Positions 28,184 through 36,240 of a stretch of 64,000 nt of DNA are shown one piece after another. A model generated the notes under the pieces. It did no database searches and was not told the origin of the DNA. It saw only the letters and a list, made by a program, of their open reading frames with translations. Position numbers and translations under genes: made by a program. The stretch is from Archangium lipolyticum (GTDB lineage Bacteria; Myxococcota; Myxococcia; Myxococcales; Myxococcaceae). Location: positions 1-64,000 of the forward strand of contig NZ_JANKBZ010000048.1 of assembly GCF_024623785.1 (NCBI RefSeq), written 5' to 3'. The number at the start of each line of letters is the position of its first letter. Position 1 is the stretch's first letter.

Positions 28184-29215
28184 CTACGGCGTCTCGCTCT
28201 GAAGCAGCGTCCCCGTGCTGAAGGCGTCCGCCGTGCCGCACTGCGGCTTCACCGGAGCCCCAGGGCACGACACGGGCGCGTGCGCGCGGTTGTGGTCCGT
28301 GAAGCAGCGTGCCCCCTCGGTGTCCCACTCCGCTTCCAGCCCCCAGCCCTCGGTGTCCGACTGCACGTTCAGCGCGTCGTAGATGTTCACCCACTGCCCG
28401 TTCACCGTGTGCGAGGTGCCGTCGCCGCAGTAGTCCGCGCGGATGAGCCGCGTGCACGCCTGGTGGTGCGCCGCCAGGCTCACGCCCCCGACGCTCGCCC
28501 AGGGCTTGTAGCCCATGTGGATGCACTTCGCGATGGCCGCGCCCTCGCACGCGAAGGTGAAGGTGTTCGGGTCGTCGTACTTCGCGCCCCCCACGCCCGG
28601 CAGGTCCTGCCGGTAGTCCCAGCGCCCCGCCACGGCGATGGCGTCCGCCGGCTGCCCGCTCGCGTCACGGCAGATGGGATACCAACGGCCATCCGTCGGC
28701 TCGCGATAGGACACCCGGTACTTCCACACGTCCTGCTCCGCGCCCGTGCCCGGGGTGATGCCGTCCACGCGCAGCTCCACCTTGCCGCCGTTGCCCAGGT
28801 TGCCCGTGAACCACGCGTGCGCGAACTGCGTTCCGGACACGGACCGTCCCAGGTACCGGCCGTGCAGCACCGAGCCCTCCAGCCACACGGCGTCGAGCCG
28901 CCCTTCCTTCCAGCCATAGCCACGCCCTGGAGCCGGCTCGGTCCAACCCCCGAGCCACGCGCCCGCGTAGTTCACCGACACCAGCATCCGGGCGAGGCCA
29001 TTGAGCGCATCCCCGTTCAGGTCCGAGCCATTCAAGTCGGAGCCATTCAGGTCCGAGCCGTTCAGGTTGGACCCGTTCAGGTTCGAGCCATTGCTCACAC
29101 CCAACGCCGCGCCCGACTCACCGAAAGACGCGTCCGGAAGCACCGGCGCCTCGCCTCCACACGCCACCACTCCCACGGTCGCCACGACAACACGGCACCA
29201 CCCACTCGCTCGCAT
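28184..29215 (-). CDS. ADYC-domain lipoprotein with N-terminal NG-repeat
   Basis: This 343-residue protein begins with a signal ending VVACGG, a likely lipobox. A short repeat of five-residue units follows (NGSNLNGSDLNGSDLNG, residues about 42-72), then the body. The signature string LIRADYCGDGTSHTVNG identifies the ADYC domain, a family seen mainly in myxobacteria with unknown function. The body holds many paired cysteines (CRDASG, FACEGAAIAKCIHMG, CTRLIRADYC, CFTDHN), suggesting disulfides outside the cytoplasm. GGAGG a short distance before the ATG fixes the start. It lies upstream of the TonB receptor gene on the same strand. Confidence 0.82.
   Translation of the reverse strand: MRASGWCRVVVATVGVVACGGEAPVLPDASFGESGAALGVSNGSNLNGSNLNGSDLNGSDLNGSDLNGDALNGLARMLVSVNYAGAWLGGWTEPAPGRGYGWKEGRLDAVWLEGSVLHGRYLGRSVSGTQFAHAWFTGNLGNGGKVELRVDGITPGTGAEQDVWKYRVSYREPTDGRWYPICRDASGQPADAIAVAGRWDYRQDLPGVGGAKYDDPNTFTFACEGAAIAKCIHMGYKPWASVGGVSLAAHHQACTRLIRADYCGDGTSHTVNGQWVNIYDALNVQSDTEGWGLEAEWDTEGARCFTDHNRAHAPVSCPGAPVKPQCGTADAFSTGTLLQSETP
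29013..29087 (-). repeat. Five 15-bp tandem repeats inside the ADYC gene
   Basis: Five consecutive 15-bp units of the type CCRTTCARGTYSGAG encode the NGSDLNGSNL segment of the ADYC lipoprotein. Units differ at one to four positions. Such repeats can change copy number by slipped replication, altering the length of the linker without a frameshift. Confidence 0.85.
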
Positions 29216-29344
29216 GGCCCTACCTCCGTCCCCATCCCCACTTGCGAGCGACGGTGTGCAGCGGCCAATTTCCGGGCAAGCCACACATGTCGTACCCGGG
29301 CACTTGCACCGTTCACGGCTTCACCCCCGCGGGGGACCGTGGCG

Positions 29345-32300
29345 TCAGTCCGGCGAGTGCAACGTACGGGAGGGCAGGTCCGCGCACACGCGAATGCCCA
29401 CGGTGATGTCCCGCAGGGTACGTTCGGGCAGCTCCCGGTTGGCCAGACGTGCCGAGGCGGCGGCGAAGTAGTAGGCGCCTCCGCGGGCCACCACCTGGCC
29501 GGGCTCCACCGCCGAGTGCGTCCACTCCCAGGCATTGCCGGCCAGGTCGTCCACGCCGAAGGGGCTGCGCGAGGCGGGATGGGAGCCCACCTCGTCGGGG
29601 CCGAAGCCCCCCGGCTCCTTGCCGTAGGTGAGATCGAAGTTCGCGTCATCCGGAGCCAGTGAGTCTCCGTGGGGGAACTCGCGGCCGTCCTCGCCCCGAG
29701 CGGCGCGCTCCCACTCCAGCTCCGTGCACAGGCGTGCACCCGGCACCCGGCCCGTCCGGTCCAGCCACGCCGCGTAGGCCACCGCGTCCTCGAACGAGAT
29801 GCCGGTGACGGGGAAGTTCAGCCAGTCCTGCAGGGCACGCCGCTCCCGCTTCGCGTAGCGCAGCTTCTCGCCCGCCCGGACGGTGTAGGGCACGCCCCCC
29901 GGCTGGAAGCGGAGCGTCCACGTGCCCCCCACCCGCTCCAGCCGGAGCATGCCGTGGTAGGTGGTGCTCGTGCGCGGCATGCGCGGGGCCCGCTCCGCCG
30001 CGGGCAGCGACTCCAGGAAGGTCAGCCAGTCCGAGTACGTCGTCTCCCGGCGGGCGATGAGGAAGCCCGCCGTCTCCTTCGGGTGCAGCGGCACGGCGTT
30101 GAAGAACCCGCGCACGCTCGCATCCGCCGCGCTGCCGAAGAGCACGCGCCCGGGCGGGACGTAGACGAAGCCCGTGGGGAGCTCCCCCTCACGCAGCAGC
30201 GGCAGCCGCAGGTGTCTCCGCTCGCCGCGCATGAGGCGCAGCGGAACGAGCGCGGGCTCGTGGCCCGGGGCCCACACCCTCAGCCGCCAGTCTCCCGGTG
30301 GCACCGCCTTGTCCACCCAGGGCTCCGGCCCGAGTGACACCGGCTCTCCGAGGAGCTCGCGGCCCTCCACGTCCCGGGAGACGGGCCGCAGCTCCACCAT
30401 CGCCCCGGGAGCGGCGATGTCGAGCGTGACGAGCGTGGGGGCCGTCCAGCGCCGCCAGCGCTCCCCCGTCGTGTCGTACAGCCGCAACCGCTGCAACAGC
30501 GCCGGCAGCTCACTGGTCTTCAGCGACTGCTCGGCATGGAAGGCACGCTCGAGGAGGAAGTCGGCCAGGGCCTCGCGGACATCGTGGCGCATGGGGTCCA
30601 ACACCAGCGCGTGCTCCAGGTGGTCTCCCGCTTCGTCCAGGTGGCGGTGCAACACGGTCTCCGCCGTGACGGTGCGCGTCCAGGCCGCGTCGCCCTGCTC
30701 CTTGCGGCCCGCGTCGTAGTGGAGGAGGGCCTCCTCGCGCGCCGAGGTGAAGGCCGCGCGCTCCCGCTGTACCCGCTCCATCGCGGTGGCGGCCTCGGTG
30801 AGCCAGGCGCGCACCGCCGCGTCCCGCTTCGCCTCCTCGCGCAGCCGGAAGCCTCCGGAGACGAGCGCCAGCGAGAGGATGAAGCCCGCCATGAGGGCCC
30901 GCCGCATGCGGCGGCTGCGCACCACCGTGCGGCGCGAGGCCTCGAGGAAGGCCAGCTCGCGGCGGGTGAGCTCGGCGGGCTCCAACAGGGTGGCCTCGGC
31001 CAGTTGCCGCGTGCCCCAGAGGATGTCCCGCACATGGCCCAGGCGCTCCCAGTGCGCCGAGTCGGCCTCCAGCCGGGCCTGCACCTCGCGGCGCTCGGCG
31101 GCCTCGGCCAGCCAGCGCGCCAGCGTCCCCCAGCCGGACAGGAGCGCCTCGTGGGCCACCTCATAGGAGGTACCGCCCTCCCCTTCCCGGGCCACCAGCA
31201 GGCGCGCGCGCACCAGGGCCTCCAGCACCGTGCGGTGGCGCGGGTCGTCCCCCACCAGCTCCCGGTCCGTCTTGCGCGCCCGGGTGCCGTCCGCGGTGAT
31301 GAGGCGCAGCAGGACACCGCGCGCCACGGTGCGCTGATCCGGCAGCAGGCGCGCCACGGCCGCGTCCGCGTGCTTCGCCAGCGCGCCCCCCACTCCGCCC
31401 AGCCCATCCAGCGCCGTCTGGGGGATGAGGCCCGCGGCCACGTCCCGCGCCTCCCACAGCTCGGCGAGCGCGAACTGCAGCAGCGGCAGCCCGCTCTCGG
31501 TGGTGGAGGTGGAGGCCACCAGCGCATCCACCAGGGCCTCGGACTCGAAGCGCACGCCCGTGGCCCGTGCGGGACCCACCACGGCCTCGCGAATCTCCTC
31601 CGGGCCGAGCGCCCGCAGCAGGTAGAGCGCTCCGGACACCGCCGTGCCCAGCCCCGGCACCGCCGTCAGCCGGGTGAGGAAGTCGCTGCGGCACGTGGCC
31701 AGCAGGCGCACGCCGGACACACCGTCGGCGAGCCCTCCGAGCGCGAGGCCCGCCTGCGCGGCCTCCGCGTCGCCCGCCAGCGTCACCAGCTCCTCCATCT
31801 GGTCCACGTAGACGACGAGCCCCTCTTCCGCGCGGAGGTGGGCCCGCAGCCGGCGCGCGAGGCCCGTGGGATCCGAGCGCAAGGAGGCCACGAGCCCCTC
31901 CTCGTCCGCGCCCAGCACGGGGGCGAGCGCGGCGGCGAGCGCGGCGGCGGGGCGCCGGCCCGGGACCAGCCGCACCCCCCGCCAGCGCCGCCCGTCCTCC
32001 AGCGCGCCGTCGATGACACGGGGCAGCACTCCCGCGAGGCACAGCGAGGACTTGCCCACCCCGGAGTCACCGGCGATGAGCAGGAAGGACTCGGCCCGGA
32101 GCCGCTCCAGCACCTCGCGCTGCTCCCGCTTCCGGCCGAAGAAGAGGGCGCGGTGCTCGGCCTCGAAGGCCTGGAGGCCACGGTAGGGGTTGCCCTCGGG
32201 GACGGCGCCCGCGGCCTCGTCCCGGGAGAGTTGCTCCAGCGCGTCCAGCAGCAGCACGGCGGAGGCGTAGCGCTCCTCGGGCGCGCGGCGCAGGCAGCGG

Positions 32301-33163
32301 TCCACCACTGCGGCGAAGTCCGGGTCCACCCCCGGGGCGGCCTCGGCCAGGGGCCGCGCGTCCCGGTGGGCAATCACCACCGAGAGCTCCCTCAGGGGCA
32401 CGTTGCGGAAGGGCCCGCTGCCGGCGCACAGCTCATAGAGCACCAGGCCCAGCGAGTACACGTCGCTGCGGGCCGTGAGCTCCCCGCCCGCCCAGGCCTC
32501 CGGGGACATGAAATAGGGAGTGCCCACCAGCGTGCCATCCGGCAGCGACGGCAGGTCCACGCCATCGAGCGAGCCCGCCAGGGTCTCCGGGTCCAGGTCC
32601 GGCAGGAGGGGCAGGGCGGCTCCGGCCTCGGCGAGCGAGGAGTCCCCCGACACCGGCGCCTCCGGGTCCAGCAGCTTGGCCAGCCCGAAGTCCAGCAGCT
32701 TCACCTCGCCCGTCTCGGTGAGGATGGCGTTGCCCGGCTTGATGTCACGGTGCAGCACCCCGCGCCGGTGCGCCGCGCCGAGTCCCCGCGCCAGTTGCTT
32801 GCCGAGCTCCAGCACGCGCTCCCAGGGCAGGGGCCTGGGCAACCGGTCCAGGGTGGTGCCGCGGACGAACTCGGAGATGAGGTACGGGTGGTTCTCCAGC
32901 TGCCCCACCCGGTAGAGGGTGACGACATTGGGGTGCTGGACACGCGCCGCGGCCCGGGCCTCCACCAGGAAGCGGGTGAGCGCGCCAGCGTCCAGCGCCC
33001 GGACGAACTTCACCGCCACCGGCCGGTCGAGCAGCGTGTCCCGGGCCAGGAACACGCGTCCCGTGGCCCCATGGCCCAGCAGGCGCATCAGACGGTACTC
33101 GTCGAACGCCTCGGGTGGAGTCCACCCGTCGACATTGGACCTGGAAGCAGGCGAGGAGCCCAC
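29345..33163 (-). CDS. Ser/Thr protein kinase fused to a STAND-type NTPase and an FGE-like sensor domain
   Basis: This 1272-residue protein has four parts. A Hanks-type kinase (residues about 23-310) has the glycine loop LLGHGATGRVFLA, Lys52, HRDIKPGNAIL (Asp140) and DFG at 158-160. A STAND-like NTPase (about 325-720) begins NPYRGLQAFEAEHRALFFGR, with Walker A GDSGVGKSS near 365, LVVYVDQMEEL and a helical arm. A membrane helix (about 745-767) is followed by a TPR-like stretch and a PEGA-like beta segment. A C-terminal formylglycine-generating-enzyme-like domain (about 1010-1268) reads TGFVYVPPGRVLFGSA to LAGNAWEWTHS and RGGAYYFAAASARLANRE. The catalytic cysteine pair of true FGE is not visible there, so binding rather than catalysis is likely. 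The start is GTG with a weak ribosome-binding site. A response-regulator gene lies 45 bp upstream. Confidence 0.9.
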   Translation of the reverse strand: MGSSPASRSNVDGWTPPEAFDEYRLMRLLGHGATGRVFLARDTLLDRPVAVKFVRALDAGALTRFLVEARAAARVQHPNVVTLYRVGQLENHPYLISEFVRGTTLDRLPRPLPWERVLELGKQLARGLGAAHRRGVLHRDIKPGNAILTETGEVKLLDFGLAKLLDPEAPVSGDSSLAEAGAALPLLPDLDPETLAGSLDGVDLPSLPDGTLVGTPYFMSPEAWAGGELTARSDVYSLGLVLYELCAGSGPFRNVPLRELSVVIAHRDARPLAEAAPGVDPDFAAVVDRCLRRAPEERYASAVLLLDALEQLSRDEAAGAVPEGNPYRGLQAFEAEHRALFFGRKREQREVLERLRAESFLLIAGDSGVGKSSLCLAGVLPRVIDGALEDGRRWRGVRLVPGRRPAAALAAALAPVLGADEEGLVASLRSDPTGLARRLRAHLRAEEGLVVYVDQMEELVTLAGDAEAAQAGLALGGLADGVSGVRLLATCRSDFLTRLTAVPGLGTAVSGALYLLRALGPEEIREAVVGPARATGVRFESEALVDALVASTSTTESGLPLLQFALAELWEARDVAAGLIPQTALDGLGGVGGALAKHADAAVARLLPDQRTVARGVLLRLITADGTRARKTDRELVGDDPRHRTVLEALVRARLLVAREGEGGTSYEVAHEALLSGWGTLARWLAEAAERREVQARLEADSAHWERLGHVRDILWGTRQLAEATLLEPAELTRRELAFLEASRRTVVRSRRMRRALMAGFILSLALVSGGFRLREEAKRDAAVRAWLTEAATAMERVQRERAAFTSAREEALLHYDAGRKEQGDAAWTRTVTAETVLHRHLDEAGDHLEHALVLDPMRHDVREALADFLLERAFHAEQSLKTSELPALLQRLRLYDTTGERWRRWTAPTLVTLDIAAPGAMVELRPVSRDVEGRELLGEPVSLGPEPWVDKAVPPGDWRLRVWAPGHEPALVPLRLMRGERRHLRLPLLREGELPTGFVYVPPGRVLFGSAADASVRGFFNAVPLHPKETAGFLIARRETTYSDWLTFLESLPAAERAPRMPRTSTTYHGMLRLERVGGTWTLRFQPGGVPYTVRAGEKLRYAKRERRALQDWLNFPVTGISFEDAVAYAAWLDRTGRVPGARLCTELEWERAARGEDGREFPHGDSLAPDDANFDLTYGKEPGGFGPDEVGSHPASRSPFGVDDLAGNAWEWTHSAVEPGQVVARGGAYYFAAASARLANRELPERTLRDITVGIRVCADLPSRTLHSPD

Positions 33164-33208
33164 GGGGAGTACCTGACGTGCGGGGACGCGAGGGAACCAG
33201 GCGACGGG

Positions 33209-33667
33209 CTAGGAGCTGCTCTTCGGTTTGCTGGGTTTGAGCATCCGGCGGATGCGGTCCTCGAGGTCCTGCGGCAGGCACGGCTTGGCGACGAACTCGT
33301 CCGCGCCGGCCTGCCGCGCCTGCTCGGCATTGCCCGCGAGCACGTGGCCGCTGAGCGCCATCACTGGAATGTTCCGGGTACGCAGATCCTGCTTGAGCCG
33401 CCGCGTGGCCTCCCAGCCGTCCATCACCGGCAGGGACAGGTCCATCAGGATGATGTCCGGGGGTGCGCCCTGGGCCTTCTCCACGGCCTCCACGCCGTTG
33501 CGGGCCACATCTACCTGAAACCCGACATATGCGAGGTACTCCGCATACATCTCGCGGGCATCATCGAAGTCGTCGACGACGAGCACACGCGTGGGCTCGG
33601 CCGAATTGGCCGGCCTGGCGCTGTCATCCGTCGCGATTTCGAGGGTTTGCGTGGGCGGTACGGTCAT
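33209..33667 (-). CDS. Single-domain response regulator (receiver only)
   Basis: This 152-residue protein has a polar leader of about 26 residues and one receiver domain. It has VLVVDDFDDAREMY, phosphoacceptor Asp76 in ILMDLSLPVMDG, and FVAKPCLPQDL with the conserved Lys. There is no DNA-binding output; the tail is a short basic helix (LKPSKPKSSS). It precedes the kinase-STAND-FGE gene on the same strand by 45 bp, so the two may be co-transcribed, linking a two-component relay with Ser/Thr kinase signalling. No histidine kinase gene is adjacent, so its phosphodonor is unknown. Confidence 0.9.
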   Translation of the reverse strand: MTVPPTQTLEIATDDSARPANSAEPTRVLVVDDFDDAREMYAEYLAYVGFQVDVARNGVEAVEKAQGAPPDIILMDLSLPVMDGWEATRRLKQDLRTRNIPVMALSGHVLAGNAEQARQAGADEFVAKPCLPQDLEDRIRRMLKPSKPKSSS

Positions 33668-33819
33668 GGCGAGGGGCCCTCGTCCAGTGTGGGAACGCCG
33701 CCCCATGCTATGCACGGCCCCGTGGATGTGCTCGTCCCCGCCAGGATCCCAGGGGTGCCAGGCCCACAAAACCTGTCGGACCGCGGACACTTCACTCACA
33801 GCGTTGATGACTTGGGAAA

Positions 33820-33844
33820 CCCGGGCGGCGCACTCCCGCCCGGG
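33820..33844 (-). terminator. Strong GC hairpin after the carboxypeptidase-regulatory-like lipoprotein gene
   Basis: A 9-bp perfect inverted repeat CCCGGGCGG-7 nt-CCGCCCGGG lies 14 bp past the stop of the lipoprotein gene on the minus strand and upstream of the response-regulator gene. The position suits a transcription terminator. No T-run is evident, as is common in this GC range. Confidence 0.6.
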
Positions 33845-33858
33845 CCTGGACCGCGGGA

Positions 33859-35535
33859 CTACGGCGCCTTGGTGAGGGCGGCTTCCACGACCGTGGTCGA
33901 GGGGATGGGCGCGCCCCAGGAGGTCTCGACGTAGTTCGCCGGCTCCGCCAACTGGAAATTCGTGAAGTCCACCTTCACCCGGGCACTGGTGGTGCTGGGA
34001 TTGATCGGCGGCAACGTCGGAGTCGTGGAGACGGGCCCGTAGCCGATGGTGAACCGGCTGGTGGCATCATTGAAGCTGACGGTGTCGATGGGATACTTCG
34101 CGGGCTGATCCCCTACGCAGCTCGTCGTGGGGGCAGGAGCCGGCGTGGTCTTGTAAGACGCCGAGCTCGTCGTGGCCGTGGTGATGACGGCCTCCATCAG
34201 CACGGAGTTCTGGATCATGAGCTGATTGAAGGTGAGGATGACGCACTCACCCTGGTCCAGCACACCCGGGGTGCCAGTCGTGGCCGAGTCCTTGAACGCC
34301 GCGCTCACCAGCTGGGCCGGCCTGGGAGTCTTCGGGTCGCCGCTGACGAAGAAGCCCTTCCAGGTCTTGACGGAACCGTCATACGCCGAGGTGGCGCGCA
34401 GGATGAGGTTGTACTCCTGCCCCTCCCGGATGGCGGAAGCCGCGGGCGTGAGCGAGTAGGAATCACCCGTGGCGCTCGCTGCCACGGTGAGATCCAACTT
34501 CTCCCGGCCGAACTCGTCCGTGAGGATGGCCAGCAGCGAGTCCTTCGCCACGGGCTGGGTGAAGCTGATGAAGATGGACTCACCGGGGCGCAGGAGGTTG
34601 CGGATCGGCCGCTTCGCCTCGACCTTCTTCGCGGCATCGGTGATCGTGGCGAAGTTCAGGCTGGGGAGGTTGGTGGCCAGGATGCCGAAGCCGGCGGCCT
34701 GGTCGGGGTTGCTCGGGTCGACGGAGCCAGCGTCGGTACGAGGCGCGGGCAGCTGGATGAGCTGCGAGCCGCCGTACGTCATCAGGGCCGAGGCGTCGAT
34801 CTTCCGGGCATAGCCGCCCGCGTCGAAGATGCCATCGGTGTTCAGGTCGATGGGGTCCACCCAGAGGCGGTAGCCACCCGCCGCGGTCCCGGTGCCACCG
34901 ATGCGCGCCAGCTCCGCCGGCGCGGGGACGCGCTCGAAGGTGACGACACCCAGGGCATCCGCCTGGGCCATGACCACCACCGAGCTCACGGCCGTCGTCG
35001 AGGTGCCATCGATGGAGATCGTCCCGGCGGGAGTGGCCTCGAGGTACGCCTGGGCGCCCGCGGCGGGACGGCCCGAGGGCGTGACGAGCGTGAAGCGCAA
35101 GGTGCTGTTGGTCTCGGTGAGGGCGACGGCGCCGATGTTCGCGTTGCCGTTGTTGATGGGGATGTTGCCCGCGTTGGAGGGCACGAGGGCGCTGGTGCGC
35201 AGCGTGGCGTAGCCCTGCTTGCTGATCGTCAGCAGCACGTTGGAGCCGGCCGGCACGTTGGTGAACATGAAGTTGCCCGAGGCATCCGTCGTGGCGGTGA
35301 CGGGCTTGTCCGTCGTCGCGCTCCCGATGGTCATCCCCACCGAGACGCCCGAGAGCGGCTCCATGCGGGTGGTCAGCACCTGACCGGAGACGGTCCCCTT
35401 CGGGTTGGCCGGAGCCACCACCGAGACGGTATCCGGCTCGCGAACGCCATCGACGATGCCGTCCTGGTCCACGTCATCCGGACCCTTGCAGCCAATCACC
35501 AGCAGCGGCAGCACGACTGCCCAATGCTTCTTCAT
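33859..35535 (-). CDS. Lipoprotein with carboxypeptidase-regulatory-like domain
   Basis: This 558-residue protein has a signal ending VLPLLVIGC, a lipobox. A short Asp-rich stretch follows (DDVDQDGIVDGV) that resembles a calcium-binding repeat. A carboxypeptidase-regulatory-like beta-sandwich at about 45-125 shows KGTVSGQVLTTRMEPLSGVS and NFMFTNVPAGSNVLLTISKQGY. The remaining 400 residues are beta-rich with Ig-like segments (GESIFISFTQPVAKDSLLAI, ECVILTFNQLMIQNSVLMEA), probably Big_5-type domains. No catalytic motif is visible. Start: AGGTGGG upstream of the ATG. It is divergent from the HIT gene. A structural or surface role is an inference. Confidence 0.8.
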   Translation of the reverse strand: MKKHWAVVLPLLVIGCKGPDDVDQDGIVDGVREPDTVSVVAPANPKGTVSGQVLTTRMEPLSGVSVGMTIGSATTDKPVTATTDASGNFMFTNVPAGSNVLLTISKQGYATLRTSALVPSNAGNIPINNGNANIGAVALTETNSTLRFTLVTPSGRPAAGAQAYLEATPAGTISIDGTSTTAVSSVVVMAQADALGVVTFERVPAPAELARIGGTGTAAGGYRLWVDPIDLNTDGIFDAGGYARKIDASALMTYGGSQLIQLPAPRTDAGSVDPSNPDQAAGFGILATNLPSLNFATITDAAKKVEAKRPIRNLLRPGESIFISFTQPVAKDSLLAILTDEFGREKLDLTVAASATGDSYSLTPAASAIREGQEYNLILRATSAYDGSVKTWKGFFVSGDPKTPRPAQLVSAAFKDSATTGTPGVLDQGECVILTFNQLMIQNSVLMEAVITTATTSSASYKTTPAPAPTTSCVGDQPAKYPIDTVSFNDATSRFTIGYGPVSTTPTLPPINPSTTSARVKVDFTNFQLAEPANYVETSWGAPIPSTTVVEAALTKAP

Positions 35536-35697
35536 CTTCCCACCTTGGAATGCTTGGAGTGTCAGCCCACGCACAGCGGCGGGATGACACTCTCCGAGCC
35601 GGGCCTCCCACGTCAAGCTGGGGGACGGCGGGAGCCCCCCGGGTGGGCCTTTCCGGGAGGACCACGGGGCGCCGCGGACGCTGCTAGCGTGCGCGCC

Positions 35698-36147
35698 ATG
35701 AGCGACGTGGATGTGAACGACCCCTGTCTCGGCTGCGCCATCGTGAGGGGAGCCACCCGGCCCGTGGGGGGAGTGCTCGCCCGCTCGGCCGGACTGGTGC
35801 TCCATGGAGTGGCCTCGCCCAGCCCGCTGCCCGGCTGGGTCGTGCTCACCAGTATAGGGCACGCACGCGCCCTGTATGACCTGGACGACGAGGCGGCACG
35901 CGAGCTGGGCCCCTTCGCCGCGCGGGTGATGCGGGCCCAGCGCGAGGTGCTCGGCGCCGAGCACGCCTACGCCTTCGCCATCGGAGACGTGCTGCGTCAC
36001 TTCCACCTGCACCTGGTGCCACGCTACCGGGACACGCCCCAGCGCCTCTGGGGACGAGGAGCCTTCGACGCGGCCCCGGGGGACTGGCGCCCGGAGGCGG
36101 AGCTGGAGTCGGCGGCCCGGGCCCTGGCGGACGCGCTGGGCGGGTGA
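35698..36147 (+). CDS. HIT-family nucleotide hydrolase/transferase
   Basis: This 149-residue protein begins with a Cys-x2-Cys turn (DPCLGCAIV) as in many bacterial HIT proteins. The active-site triad reads HFHLHLVPRY, with the central histidine acting on the alpha-phosphate of a nucleotide. It contains GWVVLTSIGHARALYDLD earlier in the fold. HIT proteins of this size hydrolyse dinucleotide or nucleoside-phosphoramidate substrates; the exact one cannot be told. The ATG has a weak ribosome-binding site. It stands alone between the divergent lipoprotein gene and the TonB receptor gene. Confidence 0.88.
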   Translation: MSDVDVNDPCLGCAIVRGATRPVGGVLARSAGLVLHGVASPSPLPGWVVLTSIGHARALYDLDDEAARELGPFAARVMRAQREVLGAEHAYAFAIGDVLRHFHLHLVPRYRDTPQRLWGRGAFDAAPGDWRPEAELESAARALADALGG

Positions 36148-36240
36148 GCGGCCGGGCCCTCCTTTCGCCCGGCGCCTGCCCACTCGCTCCGTGCAACCCC
36201 CACTGCCCGCCCGTGGACTCGCCACACCTCGCGGTGAAGA

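Noticed and set aside
29013-29087. Possible small CRISPR-like array
   Set aside because: The 15-bp units are contiguous without spacers and encode an in-frame peptide repeat of the ADYC lipoprotein.
29345-30300. FGE-like C-terminus as a diversity-generating retroelement target
   Set aside because: FGE/C-lectin folds are common targets, but no reverse transcriptase, template repeat or variable repeat was seen nearby.
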